DNA of 64,000 nucleotides from Pedinophyceae sp. YPF-701. Lineage: Eukaryota; Chlorophyta; Pedinophyceae. Numbering within the stretch: position 1 is the first letter of the stretch; every line of letters starts with the position of its first letter. The position numbers and the translations under genes are program-made. Positions 12,165 through 24,537 of the stretch are shown here, piece by piece. The notes under the pieces are model-generated. The model was given only the letters and a program-made list of their open reading frames with translations, was not told where the DNA came from and searched no databases. The stretch is from assembly GCA_916048055.1 (NCBI GenBank), contig CAJZHL010000024.1, positions 62,001 to 126,000 of the forward strand, given 5' to 3'.

Positions 12165-14290
12165 TCAGTCGTCAAGCGGCGCGCCAGAGATCCGCACCCG
12201 ATCTCGCACGTGCTCCAGCGCGGCCTCCACCTCCGGGGTCAGCTCCACGCCCGGCGGCTGCGTCTCCAGATGGAGCAGCCGCATCGTCTTGTTGCGCCGC
12301 AGCGCCTGCAACAGCGGCAGTGCGCACTCCTGGAGCATTTCAGGGCCGTTCTCGACTTCGGGCATCCTGATTGAGACTCTCAGCGTCAGCAGCGACGTGC
12401 TCGGGATGACCGTCTCCGCCAGAAGCCAATGATCGGAGAACATGTCACCCACGCCACGCAAATCCAGCTCGGTCAGCGTACAGCGCCGCGATGCCAACAT
12501 CTCCGCAGACTCTTGCTTGATCGACTGGAGGCCTCTCATCGACAAACGACGCAGATGGCTCCTCTGGTCACCGCTGCCCCACAGAACTTCCACCACCTCG
12601 CCCCAAGCCCTCATTACCTCGAGCGACACGAGGCTCGTTGAGCGGGCCAGCTCGCGCCCGAGCGCCCTGCTGTCACCATAGTTCAGAGAGCCCAACGTCA
12701 GGTGCCGCAGCGACCGGCACTGCGCAAGCCCGGCGCCCACTCTCACGGCATCGCACTGTTGCCCGAGGTCTGGGAGCCGCAGCGTCTCGATGGTCGTGTT
12801 GTCCGCCAGTGCGTCGGCGACCTCCTCTGCGTTGGGCAGGCGGCCGCGTGGTCCTCCGAGCTCCTCCACGTCGAGGTGCTTCAGCGTGACGTTGCTCTGC
12901 AACACCGCTGCCAACGCCCCTGCCACGAGCGGGCTCGACAGCACACGATAGTCGAGGTTCAGGGAGAGCACCGTCACCGTCGTGTTCTCCTGCAGCGCCG
13001 ACAGTATCCCGACCACCGCCTGTACCGAGTCAGTCCCCTGAGTTGACCCTGACACCTCCAAGCGCCGCAGCGTCGTGGTGTTTCGCAGCAGGCCCGCGAT
13101 CGCCGTGGCCAGCTCCCCGCCCAGCAAGCATCCCTCCAGCACCAGCTCCTGCAGGTTTGTCATCCCCCGCCACGCGCGCTCCCACAGCCACTGCGACCGA
13201 CATCCCACTGCCTCGTACACCTCGAGCGCGCCGAGCGCGCTTCCAGCCGCCAGCCACTTGCCCGCACAGTCCGGCTCGATGGTGCATCTCTCCAGCCGCA
13301 GGTGCCGCAGCTCGCCAGCGCCCGCCAGCCAGCACAGCAGCCTCTCCGCCGCCTCCTCCTCGAAAGATGCGCTGGCGATGAACAGCTCCCGCAGCGCCGC
13401 GCAATCGCTGATCAACCCTGCCAGCGCCGCACCATCCTTGGCCATCTCGACCGCGACCCTCGAGCCCCGCCCGCGTCCTTCCAGACGCCGCAGTGCTGGC
13501 AGTTCGCCCAAGCTGTCCTGAAGCAGCGCGACCAAGTCTCCGGCCAGACGCGGTAGGGAGAGACGCTGCAGGTGGTCCCTCACCGAGGGCATCGCCAGTA
13601 CCGGCCGCAGGGCCAGCACCGCGCTGTCACTGCCGGTGCGGCTCTCGGATCCGTCACTAGGAGGTACCAGCGCCGTCACGCGCAGCGGGTCCCCGCCCGC
13701 GTCCCCGGCCGCCCGTAGAAGCCGCCACGTGAACTGTGTCCACGCGGCCAGCCCCTGTTTGTCGTCATCCCAAGATTTCTCGTATGGTTGCACCATCTCG
13801 CGCAGTGCCTGCGCCAGCGCCCTCGCGTCCGACGCCGGCACCCGCACTCCGTTCACCTCGATCGACCCCTTGCAGTACGTTCCCGTGAGCTGCCGCGCCA
13901 GCACGTACAGCAGCGGTCTCCCCGGGTGCACTTGCATCGTGCACTGGCAACAGCGCAGCACCATCTCCAGAGCGCCCAGCTGGGTCGCCGCGAGGTTCGC
14001 CCAGTCTTGCGGGTCGAGGCCGTCCAGCAGACACGGCACCTCGACCAGCGCTTGCTCGAACAGCCCCCACATCGTCGTTGAGTCCTGCAGAAACGTCACA
14101 CGGGCGGGTCACGGTCGAAAACACAGGCCCGGAGGCACGTCGCAGACACAGGTCGACGCGACATATCACGAGGTGCCTCTCGGTGTCGAAAGTGCGGGTT
14201 CGTTGACACAATCATATGTGCGGGACCTCTCACCGTTTGGGTGGTGCTTGTACGAACGTTTCCGGGATGGCCCTGTGACGTTGACGCCAT
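12165..14290 (-). CDS. LRR-E: F-box-like/LRR protein, second subfamily
   Basis: Exons 14290-14234 (19 codons, MASTSQGHPGNVRTSTTQT) and 14084-12165, total 658 residues; intron 149 bases, donor GTGAGA, acceptor GCAG, phase 0. Domain order as in LRR-D: short leader, F-box-like region (MWGLFEQALVEVPCLLDGL, LGALEMVLRCCQCTMQVHP), then LRRs to the C-terminus, ending VEAALEHVRDRVRI plus a short tail. The start has a strong context (GCAGTCACCATGG). LRR-D, E and F are very alike at the protein level and are recent tandem copies. Confidence 0.85.
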
Positions 14291-16364
14291 GGTGACTGCG
14301 GCACCGAGCTTGAGTCAGTGCGGGAATATGAACGAGCTTCGAGTCGACGTCCGTCTCGATGCGGAACGCGCAGCTGCGATGCTCGATGTCTCCTGCAAAC
14401 CAACCATCGCAGCGACGTGGTCCCGATGGGCACGCGCGCAGCTTCACGCCAGCGGCTTCAGCGAGTCACGCCGCGTGCTATTCAGTGCCGCCTGTTCGAG
14501 CAGCCTCATCATTTCGTACGTGCGCCAGCGAATCATCACCTGTGTCGAGATCGATCCGACCCGATGTGGCCTTGAAACGCTCAGGACGCTCCAGCCTGTT
14601 CCAGCCCGAGATGCCACTGGCCACTCCCGGCCCCCGCGATCGTCTTCAAGCCCGCCCGTACCGTCATGACGTCCCCCCGCGACAGACAGACACCCAACAC
14701 ACCCCCGCCCGCACCTGCGCGGCCTCGACTCCGCGTCCTCCAGCGCGCGTCGCTGACCTCCGTCGGTCTCGCGTACCTGCGCATCACCGCGGACGCGTGG
14801 TCGGTGACCCGCTCGCGACGCGCACGTGCAGGCTCGGCCGTGACGCAACAACGGCCGTGGACGATGTGTTGCGTCAACGTACCAAGTGCGGTCTGATGCG
14901 GCCGTGCTCCAGGCTCACTGCGAGGCCGACCTCCTCCCTGCCGCCGCCCCAGTCGTCCGGCCGCGCGTGGGCGGGCAGCGAGGCCTCGTCACTGGTGGCG
15001 TTGCAACTAGCATGCCATGGAGGCTCCTTGCGGACCTGCAGAGACGCACGGGACGCAGGGCGATGACGCGCGCGATGCCGCAGCGTGCTCGCTGCTCCTC
15101 GGCGGCGCCTCATCCCTCCACCGCGTCCTGTGCCGCCACGGCAGCATGTCTTGCACGTCCACAAGGCGGGGCAGGAGCAGCGTGGCTGGGACCCAGGCGC
15201 GTGACCATCGGGCCGGACCGTCCCCGCACCTGGTGTCCCGCCGCACACAGCGACGTCTCTCTTCCGCTCCGCGTCGCGTCGCACTGGCCCGCAACTGCTC
15301 GCTCGCAGCGCTGCCCACGCAACTCCTGCCGCTAGCGCGGCCGCACCCCGCCGTCTGGCCCGCCCTGACCCACGCTCTGCGCCCTCACATCAGCCACCAC
15401 CCACACCCATCCCGAACCGCGTCGGTGCGCACCGCTGGCGCCCCGCGTGAGGCCCCATGGACGGCTGAGGAGGGCCCGCCCCAACGGACGGAACGCGCCC
15501 GCGACGCCCGCCACCTCGCAACGGCTGCACGCCTCCCTCGATGAACATGATGGTGGCGACGCGAGCGCGCCCGAACAGGACGATCCCACCCACCGGCGGC
15601 CCTACACTCGTCCCAGGTGCGCACAGCCAGCACCGCCGCGCGCGACGACACCCTCGGGGCCCGCTGCCGGTGAAGTCGCTTCGGGCCGATACCGCACAGC
15701 AAGCGCCCGCCTCATGCGCCTCCGCGGGCCCGTGAGGTCGTCGGCTGAGCGCGCAACACAGTGAGGCGGGCAGCGGTCACCGACATCAGGGCGGCTGGCT
15801 CCGGGACGGTCCGGCACGTCGTGACGCGGCCGGATCGCACCGCTGTGCTCCGCGGTATCCGCTCGCGCGCTGGGATCGTCCGGTCACTCATCACCTTCGA
15901 CTGGGATGCCCTGACGTCGCACAGTGCACTGGCGCAGGCTCATCGGTCATGAGGCTGACTGGGGGACGTCGTGGCGCGGTAAATCACGAAATGTCCCCCT
16001 TTTTCGGTACAGCTGGCTTGTGATCGACCGGGGGACCTGCACTGCGACGATCGAGGTACGCAAATACATACATTCATACCTTTGACATGTTTGCGTGTGA
16101 TCGCGGTGCACGACAGCTTGTCATCCAGAGCGATCGTGGGTGGGGCTTCACGAGCTGAATCGCAGCCATTCCCGCGGTTTGCGTGCCCAACAGGCCTTGC
16201 ACCCGAGCTGTGCGCATGAGGGGGGCGTGCAGACGTTGCGCGGTCTATCGCGACATGTTGGATGAGCAGCTGCTCTGTCAAAATGGACCGCTGTCGGACG
16301 TGTCATCAACGCATGTACGCCGTCTAGGCCGCCACAGATCTCACACGCCCAGCTGCGCCCACCA
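14291..16364. repeat. Spacer of the 4.2 kb LRR array (LRR-E upstream)
   Basis: Second copy of the spacer described for 10098-12164, with the 3' module at about 15630-15835. No gene supported. Near 15990-16010 a short run interrupts the similarity to the other copies. Confidence 0.6.
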
Positions 16365-18579
16365 CTAGTGCACCACATGCGCCGTCGTGAGCCGGCCGCG
16401 CCTCTCGCGTCCCCCCACCTGAGTGATCCGCACACGGTCTTGCACGGGCTTCAACGCGGCCTCGGTCTCCGGGGTCAGCTTCATTTTGGGCCGCATGTCA
16501 ACATGTAGATCGAGCAGGCGCAGCGTCTTGTTGCGCCGCAGCGCCCGCAACATCGGCAGCGCTATATACTCGAAGTCTTCATTGTCCTTCTTGGTTTCGG
16601 ACATCATGATGCCGAGTCTGAGCGTGAGCAGCGACGTGCTCGGAATCAACTGCTCCGTCAGTGTAAGGCCCCAGATATGCAGAGGTGTACAGTGCTCGAC
16701 GCGGAGCCCCAGACCACGCAAATCCAGCTCAATCAGCGTACAGCGCTCCGACACCAGCACTTCCGGAACACCTGCGGCGAAATGTATGATATCAGACCTC
16801 ATCGACAGGCGGCGCAAGCGGCTTCTCTGGTCACCGCTGCGCCACAGACCGTTCGCCAATCCGGGCATATTTGCGCCCTTCGTCTCGAGCGACTCAAGGC
16901 TCGTCGACCGGGCCAGCTCGCGCCCGAGCGCCAGCCAGCCGCTCTCATCGAAGTGCGCAGAGCCCAACGCGACATGCCGCAGCGACCTGCACCGTGCAAG
17001 CCCGGCGCCCAACCTTGCGGCATCGCACTCCTCCGCCAAGCCTGGAAGTCGCAGCGTCTCGAGGGTCGCGTTGTCCTTCAGTCCCTCGGCGACCTCCTCC
17101 GCGTTGGGCAGGCGTCCGGCGTCAGGGGGAAAGATAATTTCACTATCTTCCGCCTCCACGTCGAGGTGCTTCAGGGTGACGTTGCTGCGCAGCACCGCTG
17201 CCAGCGCCTCCGTCATGAGCGGGTCCAAAAAAAAAGGACTGAAAGCCACGCGAAACGTCATCACCGTCGCGTTCTCCTGCAGCGCCCACAGCACCCCGAC
17301 CACCCCCTGTACCGGGTCGGTCCCGTGAGTTGACCCTGACACCTCCAAGCGCCGCAGCCTCGTGCTCGTCCGCAGCAGGTCCGCGATCGCCGTGGCGAGT
17401 TCGTCGTCCAGAGAGCATCCGTCCAGCACCAGCTCCTGCAGGTTTGTCATCCCCCGCCACGCGCGCTCCCACAGCCACTGCGACAGACATCCCACTGCCT
17501 CGTACACCTCGAGCGCTCCGAGCGCGCTTCCAGCCGCCAGCCACTCGTCCACGCTGCGCGGCTCGATGGTGCATCTCTCCAGCCGCAGGTGCCGCAGCTC
17601 GCCAGCGCCCGCCAGCCAGCGCAGCAGCGTCTCCGCCGCCTCCTCCGCGAAAAGTGCCCCGGTCAAGTGTAGCTCCTGCAGCGTCGTGCACTCGCTGATC
17701 AGCCCCGCCAGCGCTGCGTCGTCCTCGCCCCTCTCAATCAAGCTTGAAGCTTGTCTGAAGACCTTCGAGTCCGGCCCGCGTCCGTCCAGTCGCCGCAGCG
17801 CTGTTAGTTCGCACAGACTGCCCTGAAGCAGCGCGATCGATTCATTGGCCACACGCGGCAGGGACAGATACTGCAGGTGCTTCAGCACTGCGGGCGCCGC
17901 CAGGATGGGACGCAGAGCCAGCACCGCGCCAGGGCAGCTCTGTGAGGTGTCGCAATGAGCGTCCAGCGCCGTCACGCGCAGCGGGTCCCCGCCCGCATCC
18001 CCGGCCGCCGACAGCAGCTGCCACACGAACTGCACCCACTTCGACAGCCCTTGCTTCTCCTCATGCCAGGCGTGATATGGTGGCACCACGTCGCGCAGTG
18101 CCTCCGCCAGCGCCCCCGCGTCCGACGCCGGCACCCGCACTCCGTTCACCTCGATCGACCCCTTGCAGTACGCCCCCGTGAACCGCCGCGCCAGCACGTA
18201 CAGCAGCGGCCTCCTCGGGTGCACTTGCATCGTGCACTGGCAGCAGCGCAGCACCATCTCCAGAGCGCCCAGCTGGGTCGCCGCGAGGTTCGCCCAGTCT
18301 TGCGGGTCGAGGCCGTCCAGCAGACACGGCACCTCGATCAGCGTTTGCTCGAACAGCTGCCAAATCGTCGTTGTTGAGTCCTGCAATGATGTCACACGTG
18401 TAGATCGCGGTCTCAAACAGCGCCTTGTAAGTACGGCGCTGACACAATTCGACGCAACATACCAGGAGGCGTCGATCGGCACAGGTACTGCGGATCCACC
18501 GGCAACACATGCGCGCGGGGGGGCTCACCATTTGGCTGCTGTCTGTTTGAAGGTTCCTGGGATGGGAAGACGACGCCAT
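16365..18579 (-). CDS. LRR-F: F-box-like/LRR protein, second subfamily
   Basis: Exons 18579-18529 (17 codons, MASSSHPRNLQTDSSQM) and 18380-16365, total 688 residues; intron 148 bases, donor GTGAGC, acceptor GCAG, phase 0. It has the same layout as LRR-D/E but with small insertions in the LRR region (around SLIERGEDDAALAGL and AEDSEIIFPPDAG) and a longer C-terminal tail. The ATG that begins MWGLFEQ in LRR-D/E is ATT here (TTTIWQLFEQ), and no other in-frame ATG precedes the F-box-like region in exon 2. The gene therefore depends on exon 1, which confirms that the first exon is real unless LRR-F is dead. Confidence 0.82.
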
Positions 18580-19103
18580 GGTGGCTGCGGCACCGAGCTT
18601 GAGTCGGACGTAGGATGTGAGCGAGCTTCGAGTCGACGTCTGTCTCGATGCGGAACGCGCAGCTGCGATGCTCGATGTTCCCTGCAATGTGGAGCCAGCA
18701 GGACGGAACGTGGTCTCGACCGGCACGGCCGCAGGGTCATGCCATCGATTCGGCGAGCCACGTCACGTTCGTGCTGGTCGAGCAGCCTCATCGTTTCGAG
18801 CGCGACGTGTGTCGAGGAAATATTATCACCTGTGAAATCGATGCGAGCCAAATGGACCGCCGAGCGCAGGGACACCCCAGCCCGCTCCAGCACAGGACGA
18901 TTCAGGTCAGTCTCCGTGTCCACGCTCGGCTTCAAGCCCGCGCTGCAAACGCTCCCTGGCGATGTTTCTCTGCAACCCCCCCCCGCTTGACTCAGCCGCT
19001 GGCCGCACGCTCTACACCTCCCGAACCGAGACGCTGCACCGCAGCACACTCAAGCTCACTGGACCCGCGCGTGCGTGGCACCAACTCGTCTCCGCGCCAC
19101 CCC
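18580..19103. other. Intergenic, LRR-F upstream / MTR4 downstream
   Basis: The first ~350 bases resemble the spacers upstream of LRR-D and LRR-E (promoter side), then similarity stops, so the 4.2 kb unit is truncated here. The rest is the 3' flank of MTR4. No gene seen. Confidence 0.5.
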
Positions 19104-22100
19104 TCAGAGGTACAGCGAGGCAGCGAAAATGATGTCCCTGCGCAGCCTCTCCCCGATGGTCTCCATCTTGTGCGACAGCTCCGTCTCCCCGATGTTCGTC
19201 GCGGCCACGCCCAGCTGCGTCAGCAGCTCCGACAGCCGGCGGATGGCTCGCACCAGCGACCCTGCACGAACGGAAGAATGACCGCACGTTGCCGCAACCA
19301 GCGCAGCTACCATTCAGCAGGCCGCTGCGACCGTCCGCAAAATACAGCTATCATCGGCACAATGTATCAGCAGCAGCAACGGCTGCCCCCGCCGTCGAAG
19401 TGCGTGCGTGTGCGTGTGTTTCTGGTGTCGTACCTTCAAACACGTCAGCCAGCTTCAACACCCCCGAGAACTTCACCCCGCGGTGCCACGCCGCGCACGC
19501 CTCCATCAGGTCCGGCCGGAACGACTCCACGAACTCCTCCACGTCCACCGGGAGCCCGCACCCCGCCACCGCGCGCCCCACGGTCCGCGCCGCCTCCCGC
19601 AGCGCCGCGAACGTCCCCTGCAGGTCCTCCCGGATCTTGACGCCGCCGCGGCCGCCCTTCTCCGTCCACACGAAGCACGACAGCAGCGCCACGACCTGCT
19701 CGTCCGTCAGCGCGTTCAACACCCCCCCGAACACCAGCTCGCTCAGCACCAGCTCGTCCCCCGACGATATCTCGCACGCCACGCGCCCCTTGAGCGTCAC
19801 GATGCCGTTCTCGTCCTGCACGCAACGTGACACGTCTGGCGCTCTCGCGCACCATGCCAACACGACAACCAAACAAAACAAAACAAAACATCCCAGGGGG
19901 TGTTTGTGGAGCGACAACCATGAATTGTTGCGGAGACGTACCACGTGGCCGAGCTGGCGCAGGATGCGTTGGCGCGCGTGCAGCTCCTTCTTGAGCACGA
20001 GCCCCTTGGCCGCGCGCAGCTCCCGCTTGGCCACCCCCAGCGCCTCCTTGTCCACGTGCTTCTCCCGCAGCGCCTCCAGACGGTCCCCGAGGTCCGCCGC
20101 GCCGAGCACCTCCTGCAGGAACATCGGGCGGGTGCTCGAGGTGAGATGGCCGTCTTTCGCTGTCTTTTCGCACCGAGTAACGTCACCAAAGAAAAAAAGT
20201 TTCTTTGAAGTGTGTCGTGATGCGGGGGGTTGTGTCAGAGCGGCGCTGGCGACACCCGCAGATCACGTGCCGTGCACAATCCTTTTTCGACGTCTGAGAA
20301 AGCAAGAGGTGGAACAGAGATGGAGCCCCGCCGTTTCCATGCGATGCGCACCTGGACGTTGAGCATGTCGTTCAGCTGCTTCAGCGCGCCGGTGCACTTC
20401 TCCACCTTCTTCTTGTCCGCGCCCATATCCCCCACGGGGTCCAGCACCGGCACCGCGTCCCCGAACCGCCGCAGCACCTCGCCCAGCGCCTTGCCCGCGT
20501 TGTCGCACGCGTGCTGCTGCCGGAGGTCCCGCGGGAGGTGCACGCGCACCGCCGACAGCGCCGCGACCGAGCGCAGCTTGACCGGCACCACCGCCATGAT
20601 GCCCTCGCCCGTCAGCGGATCTGCGACGCAGGATGCAAAATCGCGAAAGATCAAATCAGGATGTGTTGTTGCTCTGCGGAGAGAGAGCGTCAAGATGAGA
20701 CGGGAACATCGTCAGCGGCGTGCGGTGTGCGGGGACGGCGCACCCACTGGCACGGGCACCTTGTCCCAGTCGGCCTGTCCATGACGTGGCACCGTGTCTG
20801 ACCGGAGCTTCAGCAGCACGTCCACGGTGTAGCTCTCCGGGGGGGAGTCCTCCGTGCCCTTGCTCTTCGCCTTGCCCCCCGACCCCTCCCTGCGCAGCCA
20901 CCACGGCACCGCCCGACCACTCACGCTCCGCACCCCCGCAACAACAACGACGTGCGGGTGGCAGCACGCAGGGCGGCCCGCACCTCCGGAAGCTCACGAT
21001 GAGCCCCCACACGGCCTCCTCGGTCCCCGCCCCCGCCGGCACCTTCCCGCCCGCCTTCTTCGCCGCCGCCGCGCACTGCCGGCACGCCCCCACCACCTGC
21101 GTGCCCGACACCGGCGCGCCCGGGTCCGCCGCCGTGAGCACCTGCACCGCGCGGCCGGGCTGCAGGAAGGGCACGCAGCGCTTCGGCGCCGCGATCAGCT
21201 CCCTCAGCGCCCGCCGCTGCACGAGCAGCTGTTCTACTGTGTCGTACAACAGCTGCAACTCCTCCTCCTGCGGTATGACGCGGTCCCGCAACGACGCCTC
21301 CAGCTGCGCCAGCCGCCGCTCGAGACCTGCGCGGCAATGCTCACACAGACGCAGTGAAGGTCGCCGCGGGTTCGAATGAAAGTATTTATGCGAGTGAAAG
21401 AAGAAATTATCGATAGGATGCGATGGAGACGCAGGCGCAGTGACGTCTATTGGGGGCAGGATCGGGACCGGACCTGGGATGGCGCGCTCGGCCTGGAACT
21501 GTCGGAAGGAGCGCGACATGATTTCTTCGGGCTTGGACCCCTCGAGGCGCATCATGTTGAGCAGCATGTTGTACCCGAGGCGGAACTCGGAGTACATCAG
21601 GTCCGCACTGCCCTGCAGCAGTCCCTTCGCGGTGGCCGGGTCCAGCGCCGGCGACATCATCATGATCACCACGCCCCTGCACGCACACACACGCGCACCC
21701 GCACATGTGTCGTCGGACGCGTCGCATGCCGTCCCTGCGGTCTGCGAAACGGTGTGGGTGCGTGCCGTTCGAGAGGAGTGGGTCGGGGCGTGGTGCGCAC
21801 CGGTCGTCGAGGCCGCGTCGTCCCGCGCGGCCCGACATCTGGATGTACTCCCCCGGGGAGATCCAGCGGAACCCCCCCCCGTCGTACTTGCGCAGGCCGG
21901 TGAAGACGACGGTCTTCGCGGGCATGTTGAGGCCCGTGCTGAACGTCTCCGTCGCGAACAGGCACTTGAGCAGGTTCTCCTGGAACAGTATCTCGATCAC
22001 CTCCTTCAAGATAGGAATCAGCCCCGAGTGGTGCACGCCCACGCCGCGCTTCAGCATCGGCAGTATCTCGCGCACCTGCGACCTCGTCCGCACGGCAACA

Positions 22101-23780
22101 AAGACAACCTCGAACCAACAACGCGGGACACCAAACTACCTCTCAAACGAAAGCGCACGCACACAAACAACCAACGAGTCAACGAACCAGTCGCTCGCGC
22201 CGGCTGCAGCGCCCCGCACCTGCGCGAGCGCCTGGTCCTCGGGCGCCAGCATCCCGAGCGCGCTCCAGAAGATGGTCTCGACCAGCTTCTGCTCGTCCTC
22301 GTTGTTCAGCTCGAGGCTCGACAGCGCGAGCGCGTGCTTCTCGCAGTCGCGCTTGCTGAACGCGAACACGATCACCGGGTCGTAGTTGCGCTCGATGATC
22401 ATCCGCACCAGCTTGAGCATGTCGGCGCGCTGCTGGTCCTGCTCCGTGACCTTGGCCTCCCTCGCGGCGCCCTGCTTCTTGCCGCCCGCGACCTGCGCGT
22501 CGTTCAGGTCCGCGACCGCCTTCTGGAAGTTGTCCTCGCGGAACCGCCCGGCGTCCATCGTCAGGTACAACCCGTCACCCCCCTCCGGGAAGAGGTAGTG
22601 CTGGAGGGGCGTCGGGCGGTAGTCCGTGTACGTGACGTCGCACGGGCTACCGTGGACCTTGGCGATCCACTGCGCGAACTCGAACGAGTTCGGCAGCGTC
22701 GCGGACAGAAAGGCGAACCGCACGCCCTTGGGGGCCAGCACGATCGTCTCCTCCCACACCACGCCGCGCTGCACGGGGCGGAGGACGGCGGGACCGTGGG
22801 GGCGCGCGAGGCGGGCAGGTCCGAGGGGGCTGACAGGTGCTCGACGGGCCGCGGGGCAACTGCCGCCATCCAACACGCCATCGATCTTCGTCTCTTCGCA
22901 CTGAGTCAGCAAGGCGCTCGACGCAGAAGACGCCCACAAAACAATCAATAAACAACCAATACGGAGCAACGCATGCTCTCGTGCCGGTGACGAGCTCGCG
23001 TCTCACCTCCTTGTCGCGCATATAGTGGATCTCGTCGTACACGACGAGCTTCATCTCGCGCACGATCTCCGACCCGCGGTACAGCATCGACCGCAGGATC
23101 TCCGTCGTCATCACGAGGCAGTGCGCGTCCGGGTTGATCGTCACGTCGCCCGTCATCAGCCCCACGTCGCCAAACTCCTCCTGCAGCTCCCGGAACTTCT
23201 GGTTCGACAGCGCCTTGAGCGGGCTCGTGTACACGACCTTGGCGCGGTCCCGGAGGCCCATCGCGAACGCGTACTGCGCGACGACGGTCTTCCCCGCGGA
23301 GGTGTGCGCGGCGACCAGCACGTTGTGCCCCGCCTCGAGGGCGTGGATCGCCGTGCGCTGGAACGGGTCGATGGCGAAGGAGTACTCCTTCGCGGGGGGC
23401 TTCGACGGCGCGGCCGGCGGACCCAGCGGACCCTGCGGCGCGGGTGGAGAAAGGAAACCCAGATGGAAAAATGAAAACAATATACACGTGTGACATGTCA
23501 TGATATGCCAGCCAAGACAGCACTTGCGCGAGGAGAGCTGTTCTCGTTCGGTGCGTGGGCGAGCTGGGTGGCGAGGGGGGGAGCGCGGTCGTCCGCGGTG
23601 CGCACCTCGTGCCCGGGCGGCCAGGCCACCTCGTGCGTGCAGGCCTTGCCGTCGTACTCGATCGTGTTGACGTGGCGGGGCGCCTCGTCGGATGTCTGCT
23701 GCGAGAAGGCGATCTTGGCCATCTTCTGGGCCGGGATGAGCGCCAGCGGCACCACGGCGTCGGACTTGGCAGACGCCTCC
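19104..23780 (-). CDS. MTR4: MTR4-type DExH RNA helicase of the nuclear exosome (first exon unresolved)
   Basis: MTR4 unwinds RNA substrates and feeds them to the nuclear exosome, alone or in TRAMP-like complexes. Exons: 23780-23606, 23432-23007, 22768-22220, 22075-21801, 21676-21474, 21326-20984, 20889-20744, 20620-20352, 20112-19942, 19815-19434, 19261-19104; frame is kept through all joins, 1031 residues without exon 1. Motifs in order: Q region [17 protein letters not shown], Ia [70 protein letters not shown], then the arch/KOW region ([11 protein letters not shown] ... WGLIVSF) and helical C-terminus [14 protein letters not shown]. The end [10 protein letters not shown] is the MTR4 hallmark and separates it from SKI2. 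The exon 9/10 join is the least sure. Exon 2 begins after a GCAG in phase 2; its frame is also open upstream to ATG 23953, so an unspliced N-terminus is possible. Confidence 0.93.
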
Positions 23781-24537
23781 CTGCACGCACGTAGCGTGGA
23801 GACGCGCCGCGTTGCGCACACGTGAATCATCAATACGTGATCTCCAGGCATACAATGTGTGGCAGGGAAGAAAATGAGCCATCCAGGAGGGCTATGGCGG
23901 CGGTCTGTGACCAGCAGAGGGGAAACCAGCTTCCCAGAAAGCGCCCCCGACATGGCCGCGGGAGGAAATCAGCGCGCGGGCAGCACCGACCATGAAGTAA
24001 TTCGCCGCGGTTCAAAGCGTGCGAGCGGAAACGTATTCGGCGGTGCAAGGCGCCAGATGCACGACTGCGGCACACCGAGGCGGCCGGCAGGGCCTCCCGT
24101 TCGCGCGCGGCCTCCGTCGAACGCAGCGGCGCCCCTGGCTGCCTGTTCGCGAAGTTGGTCACCTGCCACGCTTCTTTGACTTGTGTTCCTTCATCGCTAC
24201 AGCCCCCTGCGCCCACTCTATGCCTTGCAACAAGCTACCGCGCCTCCGGCAGCGCTGCCATCACGCTACAACGTCCCGCCGATACGCGTCGCCACCTCCT
24301 GTCACGCCCCTGAACACCGCCACAATGTCTCTCCCAGGCATGGCGACCCCCCCATGTCCGACGACGTCGCAGCGGCCAACACACTACCCCCCTCCCTGAC
24401 GCACTCCCTCGGGGCGCCCCGCGTCCCAGCTCCCCACACGCGATCCCGGCCTCTCCACCCTCCGCCACCACCAGATCAATCCAGAGAGTCAGTCACACAT
24501 GTACAAGTCAGCATCTTCCCCCCAAGGCACAGCACCC
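23781..24537. promoter_or_regulatory. MTR4 5' region and ERMP1 3' flank
   Basis: Should contain the MTR4 first exon and promoter. Minus-strand ATGs occur at 23992, 23953, 23852 and 23832, but none reaches a good donor in the phase needed by exon 2, so I leave the start open. About 24180-24537 is pyrimidine-rich on the plus strand and holds the ERMP1 3' end; no further gene seen. Confidence 0.4.

Noticed and set aside
21360-21385. GGTTCGAAT at about 21368, as in a tRNA T-arm.
   Set aside because: It lies inside an MTR4 intron and no acceptor stem, D-arm or anticodon arm can be built around it.
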